64,000 bases of DNA, taken from assembly GCF_022835695.1 (NCBI RefSeq), contig NZ_BQUV01000013.1, forward strand, positions 1 to 64,000, in the 5' to 3' direction. The notes beneath the pieces were generated by a model. It was given only the letters and a program-made list of their open reading frames with translations. It was not told the origin of the DNA and searched no databases. Numbering within the stretch: position 1 is the first letter of the stretch; each line of letters begins with the position of its first letter. The translations under genes were made by a program, and so were the position numbers. This document shows positions 25,415-34,182 of this stretch, in pieces. The stretch comes from Bradyrhizobium sp. Ce-3. GTDB lineage: Bacteria > Pseudomonadota > Alphaproteobacteria > Rhizobiales > Xanthobacteraceae.

Positions 25415-26608
25415 ATGCCTAGCAATCCCATCATCGTGCAAAAATACGGCGGCGCCTGCCTCGAGACACCGGCAAAAATCCGCGCGGCCGCGAGCAGTGT
25501 CGCCGATCTGCACGGCCGTGGTCATCGGGTCGTGGCGATCGTTTCAGCGATGGGCAAGACCACCGATGAACTCGTCAGGATGGCCTATCAGGTCAGCCCG
25601 CATCCCAATCGCCGCGAACTCGATATGTTGTTGACCACCGGCGAGCGCATCAGCATGTCCTTGATGAGCATGGCGCTGTCCGATCTCGGCGTGCCGGCGA
25701 TCAGCTTTACCGGCAGTCAGGCCGGCGTCATGACCGACGGGTCGCATTCCTCCGCGCGCATTCTGGATGTGCGGCCCGTTCGCGTGCGCGAAGAGCTCGA
25801 TCGCGGACGTATCGTGGTTCTGGCGGGCTTTCAGGGCGTGAACCCGCTGACCAAGGAAATCACGACGCTTGGCCGGGGCGGCAGCGATACCACCGCGGTC
25901 GCGATGGCTGCGGCGCTCAAGGCGGAGTGCTGCGAGATCATCAAGGAAGTCGACGGCGTTTGCTCTGCCGATCCGCGCATCGTGGCGGACGCAAAACCCC
26001 TGCGTCAGCTGGATTTCGCATCGCTCGCCGAAATGTGCTTCTGGGGCGCCAAGGTCCTGCACTTTCGCAGCGTGGAGCTGGCCCACAGCCAAAACGTGCC
26101 TCTGGTCTTGAGAAAGTGGGGCGGCGCTCGGCACAGCACGCAGGTGACGAAGGAGGTCGCGGACATGGAGAACGGAAAGGTCCTGGCGGTCAATTCGATG
26201 GCTCGCATCGAGCATGTCGAGATCGATTCGGCGGACCTCAATCAAGGCTTTGAGAAGTTCGCACAGCATCTCAAGCAAAATGGCTTGCCCTGGCCGCAAC
26301 TCCTCGCCTCGGCTTTCACCGCCGAAAAAACCCGCATCATGATGACCTCCGATTCGGAGACACTCGACGCGTTGTTGCGCACACTGGAACAGAGCAAGGA
26401 GCTGCGCAAACAGCGCGACACGCTGAGCTCGGTGAGCCTCACCTGCTTCGGCGGCATCTCCTCGGACCTGCCATACAAGGCGGTTCAGATTCTGCAACGT
26501 CACGGAATCATCGCCGACAAGTATGTCCTCTCATCGCATTCGGTCAGCTTCTTCGTTCCGGTGGAGAGCCGCGAGGCCGCGGTCGTGGCTCTGCATTCGC
26601 TGATCTAG
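25415..26608 (+). CDS. Aspartate kinase family protein (probable second, non-housekeeping copy)
   Basis: 397 residues with an amino-acid-kinase domain: N-terminal VQKYGGACL (KFGGTS equivalent), FTGSQAGVMTD, a nucleotide-binding GRGGSDTTAVAMAAAL, EVDGVCSADPR (DGVYTADPR equivalent) and a C-terminal ACT-like region ending in SVSFFVPVES. Aspartate kinase phosphorylates aspartate in Lys/Thr/Met synthesis. The altered first motif (YGGACLE for FGGTSV) suggests a divergent paralogue rather than the main LysC, as in several rhizobia. It follows the M15 peptidase by 38 bases. The start at 25415 lacks a strong ribosome site; a TTG at 25382 is an alternative. Confidence 0.8.
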   Translation: MPSNPIIVQKYGGACLETPAKIRAAASSVADLHGRGHRVVAIVSAMGKTTDELVRMAYQVSPHPNRRELDMLLTTGERISMSLMSMALSDLGVPAISFTGSQAGVMTDGSHSSARILDVRPVRVREELDRGRIVVLAGFQGVNPLTKEITTLGRGGSDTTAVAMAAALKAECCEIIKEVDGVCSADPRIVADAKPLRQLDFASLAEMCFWGAKVLHFRSVELAHSQNVPLVLRKWGGARHSTQVTKEVADMENGKVLAVNSMARIEHVEIDSADLNQGFEKFAQHLKQNGLPWPQLLASAFTAEKTRIMMTSDSETLDALLRTLEQSKELRKQRDTLSSVSLTCFGGISSDLPYKAVQILQRHGIIADKYVLSSHSVSFFVPVESREAAVVALHSLI

Positions 26609-26635
26609 CCGGAATTCGGCAAGGGAGCGGACGCG

Positions 26636-26691
26636 GATCTTGCAAGGACGCGCCCTACCTCGGATGCCACCAGCGTCCGCCGACCACGACG
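26636..26691 (+). repeat. Direct repeat 2 bracketing the M15 peptidase-aspartokinase pair
   Basis: This is the intact counterpart of 23797-23850. It covers the stop codon and last residues of the amidohydrolase gene plus about 20 bases downstream. Confidence 0.6.
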
Positions 26692-27797
26692 CCTTCGGAT
26701 GCGATCTTGCGATCGCCGGTCAGGTGCTCGCCGACCACGTCGACATAGTCGAACTGCCCGTCCTTGACCGCGAGCAGCGTGGCGTCGCCGACACTGCCAG
26801 GCTTGAGGCTGCCGAGCTCCGGCCGCCGCAGCGCCATCGCGGCGTTGACGGTGGACGCCGCGATCACGTCCGGCAGCGACATCCCCATGCAGAGGAATTT
26901 CGACATCGTCGTCACCTGGTCGAAGGCCGGGCCGTCGATGCAGAGCTGATGGATATCGGAGGAGATGGTGTCGGGATAGAAGCCGTTGGCCAGCATCGCG
27001 CGCGCGGTCTTGAAGGCGAACGAGCCCTTGCCGTGGCCGATGTCGAACAGCACGCCGCGCTCGCGCGCCTCCAGCACCACCTTCTTCACCGTGCCCTGCG
27101 CGGTCGCGGGCGTGTTGGGGAACGGACGGAACGCGTGGGTCAGCACATCGCCGGGACGCAAGCGCGCCAGCACCTCCTCATAGCTCGGCGGCGGATGGTC
27201 GATATGCGCCATCAAGGGCATGCCGACCTCTTCGGCAACCATGAGAGCGATCTCGAGCGGCACCAGCCCCGACGTGCCCGACGCGAACAGGCCGACCCGC
27301 ACCTTGATGCCGACGATCAGGTCGCGGTTCTCGTCGGCGACGCGCGCGGCGTCGACCGGGTTCATCAGCCGCAGCTCCTCGCTCTCGCCGACCATCACCC
27401 GGTCGGAGAAGCCGAAGATGCCGGCATGCGAGACATGCAGATAGGCGAGGATGCGGACCTGGCTCGGCTCGATCACATGCTTGCGGAAGCCGGCGAAGTT
27501 GCCGGGGCCGGCGCTGCCGGTGTCGACCGAGGTGGTGACGCCGGAGTTGCGGCAGAATTCCTCAGCGTCGATGCCGAGCGAAGTGCCGCCCCAATAGACA
27601 TGGGTGTGCAGGTCGATGATCCCCGGCGAGACGATCAGCCCGGAGACGTCGCGGACCTCGGTCGCGGGATCGGCTTTCAGCTCCCGGCCGACGGCGGCGA
27701 CCTTGCCGCCGGCAAAGGCGACGTCGGTCACCGCATCGAGCTTCTGCGACGGGTCGATCACCCGCCCGCCGCGCAGGATCAAATCAAAAGGCATCAT
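26655..27797 (-). CDS. Amidohydrolase/deacetylase family metallohydrolase
   Basis: 380 residues with the amidohydrolase-superfamily TIM barrel. The first metal motif is DLHTHVYWG, the carbamylated-lysine candidate lies in VGIKVRVGL, later metal histidines are in MAHIDHPP and VLTHAFRPF, and the final aspartate is in ISSDIHQL. The small beta-sandwich is built from the N-terminus (LILRGGRVIDPS) and C-terminus (VVVGGRWWHPR). This pattern matches the COG3964 deacetylase/dihydroorotase-like group; the substrate is unknown. Its C-terminal end is partially duplicated at 23797. Confidence 0.82.
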   Translation of the reverse strand: MMPFDLILRGGRVIDPSQKLDAVTDVAFAGGKVAAVGRELKADPATEVRDVSGLIVSPGIIDLHTHVYWGGTSLGIDAEEFCRNSGVTTSVDTGSAGPGNFAGFRKHVIEPSQVRILAYLHVSHAGIFGFSDRVMVGESEELRLMNPVDAARVADENRDLIVGIKVRVGLFASGTSGLVPLEIALMVAEEVGMPLMAHIDHPPPSYEEVLARLRPGDVLTHAFRPFPNTPATAQGTVKKVVLEARERGVLFDIGHGKGSFAFKTARAMLANGFYPDTISSDIHQLCIDGPAFDQVTTMSKFLCMGMSLPDVIAASTVNAAMALRRPELGSLKPGSVGDATLLAVKDGQFDYVDVVGEHLTGDRKIASEGVVVGGRWWHPR

Positions 27798-27855
27798 CGT
27801 CTCCGGATTTCAGTCCGGCGCACGATGGTCGACTTCGCCGCCGCCCGCAAGGCGC

Positions 27856-29778
27856 TCAGCCGACGCGCACCTGATGGGAAACCGGCGCGGTCGCTGTTAC
27901 CGCTTGATCCACGCCAGCCCCCGCGCCCTTGATCGGCGCGACGATGGCCGCAATGGCGGGATGTCCCGCCGCCTCCGAAGCGGTAATGGTCTCGTGAGCC
28001 CAGCGGTAGGAGGATTCGAAGATTTCCTGGTGACGGTCGAAATCGGTCACGTCGATGCCCTCGGGCGTCGGCGGGCGCATCACCAGGTCGAGCGGCGTGG
28101 TCGGCAGCGTGTCGTAGCGCTGGTGCGCGACGAGGCTTCGCCACAACACGTTGACGGCGCTTGGTGCTGCCGGAAGCGCTTTCCTGCGGAACGGCGTCAG
28201 CAGCGACGCGAGCAGTTCCAGCCGTCCCGGCAGCGCGGCATAGTCGACATCGAACATCTCGGTGGCCGGCTCGCCGAAATGCACCACCAGGTTCGGCCCG
28301 CTCTTCAGCTGATGCATTTGCGCCAGCGGAACGTTGTCGACCAGGCAGCCGTCGACCAGCATCGAGCCGTCCCTGGTGTAGAACGGCGGCAGCAGGCCGG
28401 GGATCGCGCTCGATGCGCGCACCGCCTGCCACAGCAGGCCGGTGCGGATCAATTCGAGATTGTGCGTCGACAGGTTGGTCGCGACCGCTGCGAACGGCCG
28501 CCAGCAATCCTCGATCCGGCAATGCTGCCCGTATTGCTCGGCAAGCGCCGCATCGAACGCCTTGTGGTCGAGCAGCGCGTAGCGCGGCCAGGTCGGGCGG
28601 CGGAAGCTGCGGCTGGAGACGAAGATCTCATGGGTGCCGCGCTCGAGATGCTCGGCATCGTAGTTCTTGGCAAAGCCCGCCGCCATCGCCGAACCGACGC
28701 TGGTGCCGACGAAGATGTCGAACATCGCGCCGCGCTCGCAAAACGCCTTGTAGACGCCGACATGCGCGGTGCCGAGGCTGCCGCCGCCGCCGGCGACGAA
28801 CCCGACGGCGCGGCCGCACAGAAAGCGCACCAGGCTGTCGATGTCGAGCTGGTCCTCGAGCGCGACATGATGGTGCATGAAGCACGGCAGCCGCGCCAGC
28901 CACGCCGCGGTGCCGCCGACCTCGTGGCGCCTGACGTCATGAACACGAACCAGACGGCGCGCCGACGCCGGATGCACCGTGCAGGCGAAGCTTTCGAGCT
29001 CGGTCAGATCGGGCGCGGGCGCATGGCCGCGGCAGGCGAGCACGACGAGGTCCGCCTGGCGAATGGTCTTTCGCGCCCAATCCGACGCTTCGGCGCCGCC
29101 GAAATAAGCCACCAGCGGCGCGTCATATTCGATCCGGTTGAGCCAGTCGGCGACCTCGGACGCGTCGAGCGCGCGGCCGGGAAACATCGCCTGCACGCGC
29201 GCGAGGTCGACGATCTCGGCACCCGCCGCGGCAAGACCCTGACGCAGGCGCTGTTCAAAGGCCGGCGGCAGCGGCTCCCGCCCACCCGCGATCAGCGCGA
29301 CGGTGCGTGCCTTCGGCGAGGCCCGGACCGGCAACAGGCGCGCGGTCTGGATCGCAAACCGCTGCGCGAGCGCGGCAAGCACCGCCTCGACGATCTCCGG
29401 CGTTTCCTGCACCAGCTTCGCATAGGCGGAGCGCGTCAACGCCAGCACGCTGGTGTCGCGGATCGCGATCACATTCGCCGTGCGCGGGATATTGGCAAAG
29501 AAGCCGATCTCGCCGACCAGCTCGCCGGCGCGAAGCTCGGCAATCGGCTCGGGATGATCGCTGCGGTACACCGCGAGCGCACCGTGCAGCACCAGAAACA
29601 GCGCGTCCGAGGCGCCGCCCTGCTCGACCAGCAGCTCGCCGCGGACCAGGTCGCGCCGGGTCATTGCGCCAAAGGCGATCAGCCGCTGCTCGGCGCTGAG
29701 CGTTCTGAACAGCGGGAAGTCCTCGGACACGCTTCCCCACACAAAACTCGCGCCCGGCGGCACACGGTTCGACTGCAT
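27856..29778 (-). CDS. Cyclic-nucleotide-binding/patatin-like phospholipase fusion (NTE-like)
   Basis: 640 residues. An N-terminal cNMP-binding (Crp-type) domain occupies about 20-140, with the phosphate-cassette region GELVGEIGFFANIPRTANV. A linker domain (about 160-300) follows. The patatin domain starts at about 325 with oxyanion GGGGSLG, nucleophile GTSVG (S360) and catalytic aspartate D476 in VDGCLVDN. It resembles neuropathy-target-esterase-type lysophospholipases in which a cNMP domain is fused to patatin. In the phosphate cassette, the residues GEIGFFANIPRTAN keep the arginine needed to hold the cyclic phosphate, so real nucleotide binding is plausible. It is preceded by the alcohol dehydrogenase gene on the same strand. 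Confidence 0.88.
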   Translation of the reverse strand: MQSNRVPPGASFVWGSVSEDFPLFRTLSAEQRLIAFGAMTRRDLVRGELLVEQGGASDALFLVLHGALAVYRSDHPEPIAELRAGELVGEIGFFANIPRTANVIAIRDTSVLALTRSAYAKLVQETPEIVEAVLAALAQRFAIQTARLLPVRASPKARTVALIAGGREPLPPAFEQRLRQGLAAAGAEIVDLARVQAMFPGRALDASEVADWLNRIEYDAPLVAYFGGAEASDWARKTIRQADLVVLACRGHAPAPDLTELESFACTVHPASARRLVRVHDVRRHEVGGTAAWLARLPCFMHHHVALEDQLDIDSLVRFLCGRAVGFVAGGGGSLGTAHVGVYKAFCERGAMFDIFVGTSVGSAMAAGFAKNYDAEHLERGTHEIFVSSRSFRRPTWPRYALLDHKAFDAALAEQYGQHCRIEDCWRPFAAVATNLSTHNLELIRTGLLWQAVRASSAIPGLLPPFYTRDGSMLVDGCLVDNVPLAQMHQLKSGPNLVVHFGEPATEMFDVDYAALPGRLELLASLLTPFRRKALPAAPSAVNVLWRSLVAHQRYDTLPTTPLDLVMRPPTPEGIDVTDFDRHQEIFESSYRWAHETITASEAAGHPAIAAIVAPIKGAGAGVDQAVTATAPVSHQVRVG

Positions 29779-29844
29779 GATCAGATGTTAGCGCCGGGCC
29801 GTCGCCCCGGCGAGCGATATCAGAGCATGATCGGCAGCACCCGG

Positions 29845-29882
29845 CCGCTATTCCCTTGGAAGCACTGCAACAGGAATAGCGG
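29845..29882 (-). terminator. Hairpin downstream of the alcohol dehydrogenase
   Basis: CCGCTATTCC (29845-29854) and GGAATAGCGG (29873-29882) form a perfect 10-bp stem with an 18-base loop, two bases beyond the stop codon of the minus-strand dehydrogenase. No T-run follows, so it may be a processing or attenuating hairpin before the patatin gene rather than a full terminator. Confidence 0.45.
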
Positions 29883-29884
29883 GA

Positions 29885-31036
29885 TCACCCGACCAGCTCC
29901 GGCCACGGCACGATCGTCGACTTCACCGTCTTCATCGCCATCGCATCCGCGACTGCCTGGCTGACGCCCTGCTCCGTGAATGGATAGATCGTCTGCATGT
30001 CGAGCCAGGGATATTTGTTGCGCGCGCGGTAGAGCATGTCGACGCCGAGCGGCAAATCGTTGCCGGTGAAGCCCCACGAGCCGAGCACGTTGAGGTCCTT
30101 GGTGCAGATCCGGTGCCACGACGTATCGATCGAGCCGGCATCGGTGAACTGCCCCATCTCGACATAGGTGCCGCCGTCACGCAGCATCTCGATGCCTTCG
30201 GGGCCGGCGGTCGGATGGCCGGAACAATCCATCACGAGATCGGCGCCGAAGCCGCCGACGATGTCGCGCACCGCCTTGATGCGTTCGTCCGGCGTCTTGA
30301 GCTCATCGATATCGACGGTCGCCTCGGCGCCGAACTTGCGTGCCAGCGCGAGCCGCGGCGTCTCCGGCGCGCCGACGCAGATCACGCGGCCCGCGCCCAT
30401 CTCCTGCGCGGCCGCGACCGCGAGGATGCCGATCGGCCCGGAGCCCTGGATCACCACCGTGTCGCCCCAGGAGAAGCCGCCGGCGCGCGTGGCGCGGTTG
30501 AAGGCGCGAATGCAGGAGGTCAGCGGCTCCGACAGCGCGCCCAGCCGCAGCGACATGTCGTCGGGCAATTTGTAGATCTTGGTGCCGGGCAGCATGTCGA
30601 GATCAACATAGACATATTCGGCCCAGCCGCCCCACATATGCGGCGCCTTGTCGAAGCCGAGATAGCGGCCGTAATAGACCGGCGTCAGGCACTTGTTGGC
30701 GCTTTGCGGATAATGGATGCAGTAATAGCAGCGGCCGCACGGCATCAAGGGCGGGATCATCACCTTCGATCCCACCGCAAGCGGCTTGCTCATGAAGTCT
30801 TCGGTGAAGTCAGGACCGCATTCGACGATCACGCCGCCGAGCTCATGGCCGAGCGTGAACGGCCACGGCAGCGGCTTCGGCCAATGTCCCTTCAGGATGT
30901 GCAGATCGGTTCCGCAAACGCCGCAGGCGCCGACCTTGATCAAGGCCGCCTTTTTGCCGACTTCCGGCCACGGCACGGTCCGGATTACCGGCTTGGCTCC
31001 AGGTCCGTCATGCGTGCAGACGCGGATCTGCTCCAT
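29885..31036 (-). CDS. Zinc-dependent medium-chain alcohol dehydrogenase
   Basis: 383 residues of the MDR superfamily. The catalytic zinc ligands are in ACGVCGTDLH (Cys) and TLGHELGG (His-Glu). The structural-zinc lobe is partly retained (CGRCYYC...KCL). The coenzyme motif is GSGPIGILAVAAAQ. A long insertion around PVYYGRYLGFDKAPHMWGG resembles that of several polyol/threonine-dehydrogenase-like members. It oxidises an alcohol with NAD(P); the substrate cannot be named. The ATG 31036 has GGGAGAG at proper spacing on the transcribed strand. The patatin fusion gene lies 106 bases downstream. Confidence 0.87.
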   Translation of the reverse strand: MEQIRVCTHDGPGAKPVIRTVPWPEVGKKAALIKVGACGVCGTDLHILKGHWPKPLPWPFTLGHELGGVIVECGPDFTEDFMSKPLAVGSKVMIPPLMPCGRCYYCIHYPQSANKCLTPVYYGRYLGFDKAPHMWGGWAEYVYVDLDMLPGTKIYKLPDDMSLRLGALSEPLTSCIRAFNRATRAGGFSWGDTVVIQGSGPIGILAVAAAQEMGAGRVICVGAPETPRLALARKFGAEATVDIDELKTPDERIKAVRDIVGGFGADLVMDCSGHPTAGPEGIEMLRDGGTYVEMGQFTDAGSIDTSWHRICTKDLNVLGSWGFTGNDLPLGVDMLYRARNKYPWLDMQTIYPFTEQGVSQAVADAMAMKTVKSTIVPWPELVG

Positions 31037-31270
31037 CGGTTCGCTCTCCCTGTCCGTGTCGTTGGGCCGGGTTCGGCCGAGCGGACTTTAGGTCAGGACG
31101 ATGGGGATGTCATGAAGACCTGTCATGAAGTCGCTCATGACAGAGCTCGGCGGGACGAGGCGCTTCAGCTCTTGACGGGAGTATTTTTCCGCGAGGACGC
31201 ATCGACAAGAACATTGATTGTGAACGCGGCCGAGGGTGAATAGGGTTGTAGCATTGCGGGGACCGACACC

Positions 31271-31816
31271 ATGAATCCTGGTATCGAAGGTATCGTTGGC
31301 ATGTACGTCAAGATGGGCGAACTGGACACGCTGCAACGCATGAAGGAGCATCGGCAGAACCTGCTGGAGCAATGCGTCGATACCGCGAATTTCAGCTTCG
31401 ACGTGACGCGATCGATCTACCGGAGCGATCTCGAGGTGATCGAGGCCGGCATCGAGAGCCTCTCAGGCGAGGTCACCGGCCATGTCGACGTCTTCAACGA
31501 GAACAGGATTGCCGGCTGGGCGCTGTACGACCGGCATCCCGACAAGCGGGTGATGATCGAGATCTACTTCAACGGCGATCTCGTCGCCGAAATCGTCGCC
31601 GATCAGTTCCGCAAGGACCTGCTCAAGCTCAACAAGGGCGATGGCCACCATGCCTTCATGTTCGAGCCGCCGGCCGGCTCCTATCAGCTGCCGCTGCAGC
31701 TGGAGATCCGCGCGGCGAAGCGCAAGGTGCTGAAAGCCGTGACGATCGAGGCGCCAGCGGCGGCCGTCGAACCGGCAACGACTGTCGAACCGGCCATGGA
31801 CGACGAAGCCAAGTAA
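31271..31816 (+). CDS. Uncharacterised protein with a GWALYD-type beta domain
   Basis: 181 residues without signal peptide. The N-terminal third is helical and charged. Residues about 68-145 form a compact domain with GHVDVFNENRIAGWALYDRHP, EIYFNGDLVAEIVADQFRKDL and GDGHHAFMFEPP. This is the pattern of a small beta-sandwich module found in repeated form in alphaproteobacterial glycosyltransferases and polysaccharide-associated proteins (GxV...I.GWA.D...V.I..DG). The C-terminus is a short Ala/Pro/Glu-rich tail. It is possibly a surface-polysaccharide accessory protein, though this rests on motif resemblance only. It is a single gene between two minus-strand genes. Confidence 0.6.
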   Translation: MNPGIEGIVGMYVKMGELDTLQRMKEHRQNLLEQCVDTANFSFDVTRSIYRSDLEVIEAGIESLSGEVTGHVDVFNENRIAGWALYDRHPDKRVMIEIYFNGDLVAEIVADQFRKDLLKLNKGDGHHAFMFEPPAGSYQLPLQLEIRAAKRKVLKAVTIEAPAAAVEPATTVEPAMDDEAK

Positions 31817-31845
31817 CCCGCCGCGCCGTCTTCACACGGCGATCG

Positions 31846-32807
31846 TCACTTCAGCGCGGTGCCGTCAGGCGCGAAGCCCTCGACCTTGTCCGAGACCACG
31901 AACGACATCAGGTCGCGCCCGATCACCAGCGGTCCCTGATAGGTCGTGCGCGTCCGCCTCAAGAGCGCGTCCTCGGGCACGTCCTGCGTCGGCGGCTGGC
32001 TCGCGAACACGATGTGCGAATAGACCGCAAGCTTCGGCTTGGCCTGCGCGAAGATCTTGCCGGCCTCCTCCGGCGAGGTGTGATGGTTCTCGATCGCGCG
32101 ATAGTTCGGATAGGTCTTGAACAGGTCCGGATCGATGACAGCGACCTCGTGGATCAGGAGGTCGGCGCCCTCGGCCGCCTTCGCCACCCGCTCGTCCGGC
32201 TTGGTGTCGCCGGACAGCACCACCTTCTTGCCGTCGTATTCGACGACGTAGCCGAACGACGGCTTGATCTTCTCGCCGTGATTGACCTCGATCGCGGTGA
32301 CCTTGACGCCATTGCTGTCGTAGACCGGGCCCGGCTCGATGTCCTTGGCCGCGAATGCGACCCCCGACGGCGAATAGCCCTCATCGTCGATCCGGATCCG
32401 GATATCCTCGGAGAATGCCTTGGTGAGATGTTCGGTCATCGCCACGGTGCCCTTCGGCCCGAAGATCACCATCGGCGTCTTGCGCGAGCCGAACGGCGTG
32501 CCGATCCATCCGGTCAGCCACATGTCGGGAAGGCCGACGACATGGTCGGAGTGCAGATGGGTGATGAAATGCGCCGTGATCGCGCCGATCGGGATCTTCT
32601 TCTGGAACAGGCGGATGGTCGAGCCGCGCCCGAAATCGAAGATCAGCTTCTCGGGCCCGCCTCCACCAGCGTCGCCGCACTGAAGCTTGAGAGCCGCGGC
32701 GTCGGCGTGCCGGTGCCGAGCAGGGTGACCCGCATCTCGGCGGCGCGTGCCATGCCGATGCCGGCGAGGATTGCCGCAACGAGCGCAAACCAGAATTTCA
32801 GCCGCAT
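31846..32807 (-). pseudogene. Secreted metallo-beta-lactamase-fold hydrolase, frameshifted
   Basis: The 5' part (start 32807) has a signal peptide (WFALVAAILAGIGMARA) and the N-terminal strand VTLLGTGTPTPR. It stops prematurely at 32643-32645. The remaining protein continues in another frame: EKLIFDFGRGSTIRLF, then the zinc motif HLHSDH (in THLHSDHVVGLPD) and on to the stop at 31846, including SGDTKP and the final HIVF region. The break lies at 32653-32658 in GGGCCC, where one base is missing. Apart from that all MBL motifs are intact (RNase Z-like arrangement). It is either a recently inactivated gene or a one-base homopolymer error. Confidence 0.75.
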
Positions 32808-32964
32808 GATCGAACGCCCTCGCCCCATGAGATGACTAAGTCACGACAGGCTAGGTGAAGTGGCCGGAGATGCCAATGCGGGCTGCGACATGACGGACGC
32901 GCGGGGCGGATTGACAGCGACGGCCGCTTCCATTTCAACTTGCGGCACAACTTCAGGTTACGGA

Positions 32965-33900
32965 ATGAAGCTGCAGCCCGGGTCCGAACGAATCTTCACG
33001 GATGAGCGCACCGACCCGCTGGATGGGTGCGTGCGATGGGCGCCGGCGAAGTCGCTGTGGCTCGGCGGCATGACCGCGGTCGCGATCGTGTTCGCCCCGC
33101 TGCTGTTCTCGTGGAGCGCATTCGCGCTTTTCATCGCGACCAGCGCGATCACGCTGTGCTTCGGCCATTCGGTCGGCATGCACCGCCGCCTGATCCATGC
33201 GAGCTTCGACTGCCCGCTGTGGCTCGAGCGGCTCTGCGTCTATCTCGGCACACTGGTCGGGATGGCCGGGCCCTACGGCATGGTGCGGCTGCACGATTTC
33301 CGCGACTGGGCGCAGCGCCAGGCGGCGTGCCACCCCTACTCCCGCCACGCCGCCGGCTTCTGGCGCGATGGCTGGTGGCAATTGCACTGCACGCTGGTGC
33401 TGAAACGCCCGCCGGTGTTCCAGCTCGAACCGCGGCTTGCCGACGACCGCTTCTATGCGTTCGTCGAGCGAAGCTGGATGTGGCAGCAATTGCCCTGGGC
33501 GATCCTGTTCTTTGCCATCGGCTCGTGGAGCTGGCTGGTCTGGGGCATCTGCGTCCGCGTCGCGGTCTGCGTCACCGGTCATTGGCTGATCGGTCACTAC
33601 TCGCATCGCCAAGGCGGCCAGACCTGGGTGATCGAAGGCGTCGCGGCCCAGGGCTACAATGTCGGCATCGCCGGGCTGATCAGCATGGGCGAGAGCTGGC
33701 ACAACAATCACCATGCCTATCCCGGCTCCGCCAAGCTCGGCCTGCTGCCTGGCCAGATCGATCTCGGCTGGTGGCTGATCAAGGCGTTCGAGGCCGCGGG
33801 CCTCGCGCACGACATCAGGACGCCGGACAATCTTGCGCCGCGCCCGGGTGCGCGCCGCGTCGACGGCCCTGATAGCGCCGACGCGGTCGCCGGAACCTAG
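32965..33900 (+). CDS. Membrane fatty-acid/acyl-CoA desaturase family protein
   Basis: 311 residues with four predicted transmembrane helices. The histidine boxes of the desaturase family are partly altered: box 1 HSVGMHRRLIH is normal, box 2 is replaced by HDFRDWAQRQ...CHPYSRH, and box 3 is the canonical SWHNNHHAYP. The variant second box with DWAQRQ recurs in a rhizobial subgroup, so the protein is probably functional but of uncertain specificity. The start ATG at 32965 has AGG seven bases upstream. An in-frame ATG at 32890 and GTG at 32860 are alternatives that would add a non-hydrophobic tail. Confidence 0.75.
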   Translation: MKLQPGSERIFTDERTDPLDGCVRWAPAKSLWLGGMTAVAIVFAPLLFSWSAFALFIATSAITLCFGHSVGMHRRLIHASFDCPLWLERLCVYLGTLVGMAGPYGMVRLHDFRDWAQRQAACHPYSRHAAGFWRDGWWQLHCTLVLKRPPVFQLEPRLADDRFYAFVERSWMWQQLPWAILFFAIGSWSWLVWGICVRVAVCVTGHWLIGHYSHRQGGQTWVIEGVAAQGYNVGIAGLISMGESWHNNHHAYPGSAKLGLLPGQIDLGWWLIKAFEAAGLAHDIRTPDNLAPRPGARRVDGPDSADAVAGT

Positions 33901-34006
33901 CGACGGCGCGCGGGCCCCATCGCCACGCTGCCCGTTGCGGATCGGTCGCGATGCCGCTATACGGCCGATGTCGGAAAAGGCAGACTTGGTTTGGTAAGCC
34001 CAAGTC

Positions 34007-34049
34007 CTTTCGAGATAGAGACCTTCGAAATCGAAGTCCCTTTCGAAAG
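34007..34049. promoter_or_regulatory. Cluster of TTCGA palindromes upstream of a flavin monooxygenase
   Basis: Three related boxes at 16-17 base intervals: CCTTTCGAG (from 34007), the perfect dyad CTTCGAAATCGAAG (34023-34036) and the perfect palindrome CTTTCGAAAG (34040-34049). Regular spacing near one and a half helical turns suggests an operator, though no regulator gene is adjacent. Confidence 0.4.
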
Positions 34050-34182
34050 CTCTGGTCCCCTGCCGCGTGCATGAGATCCCCACGACGAACACCGGACGCT
34101 GTCCAAGCGTCCATTGTGTTCGTCCGTGTGGTTCCTCAACCCGACGAACCGCTCCGGTCGAACACCGACCAAGGAGCAGTTC

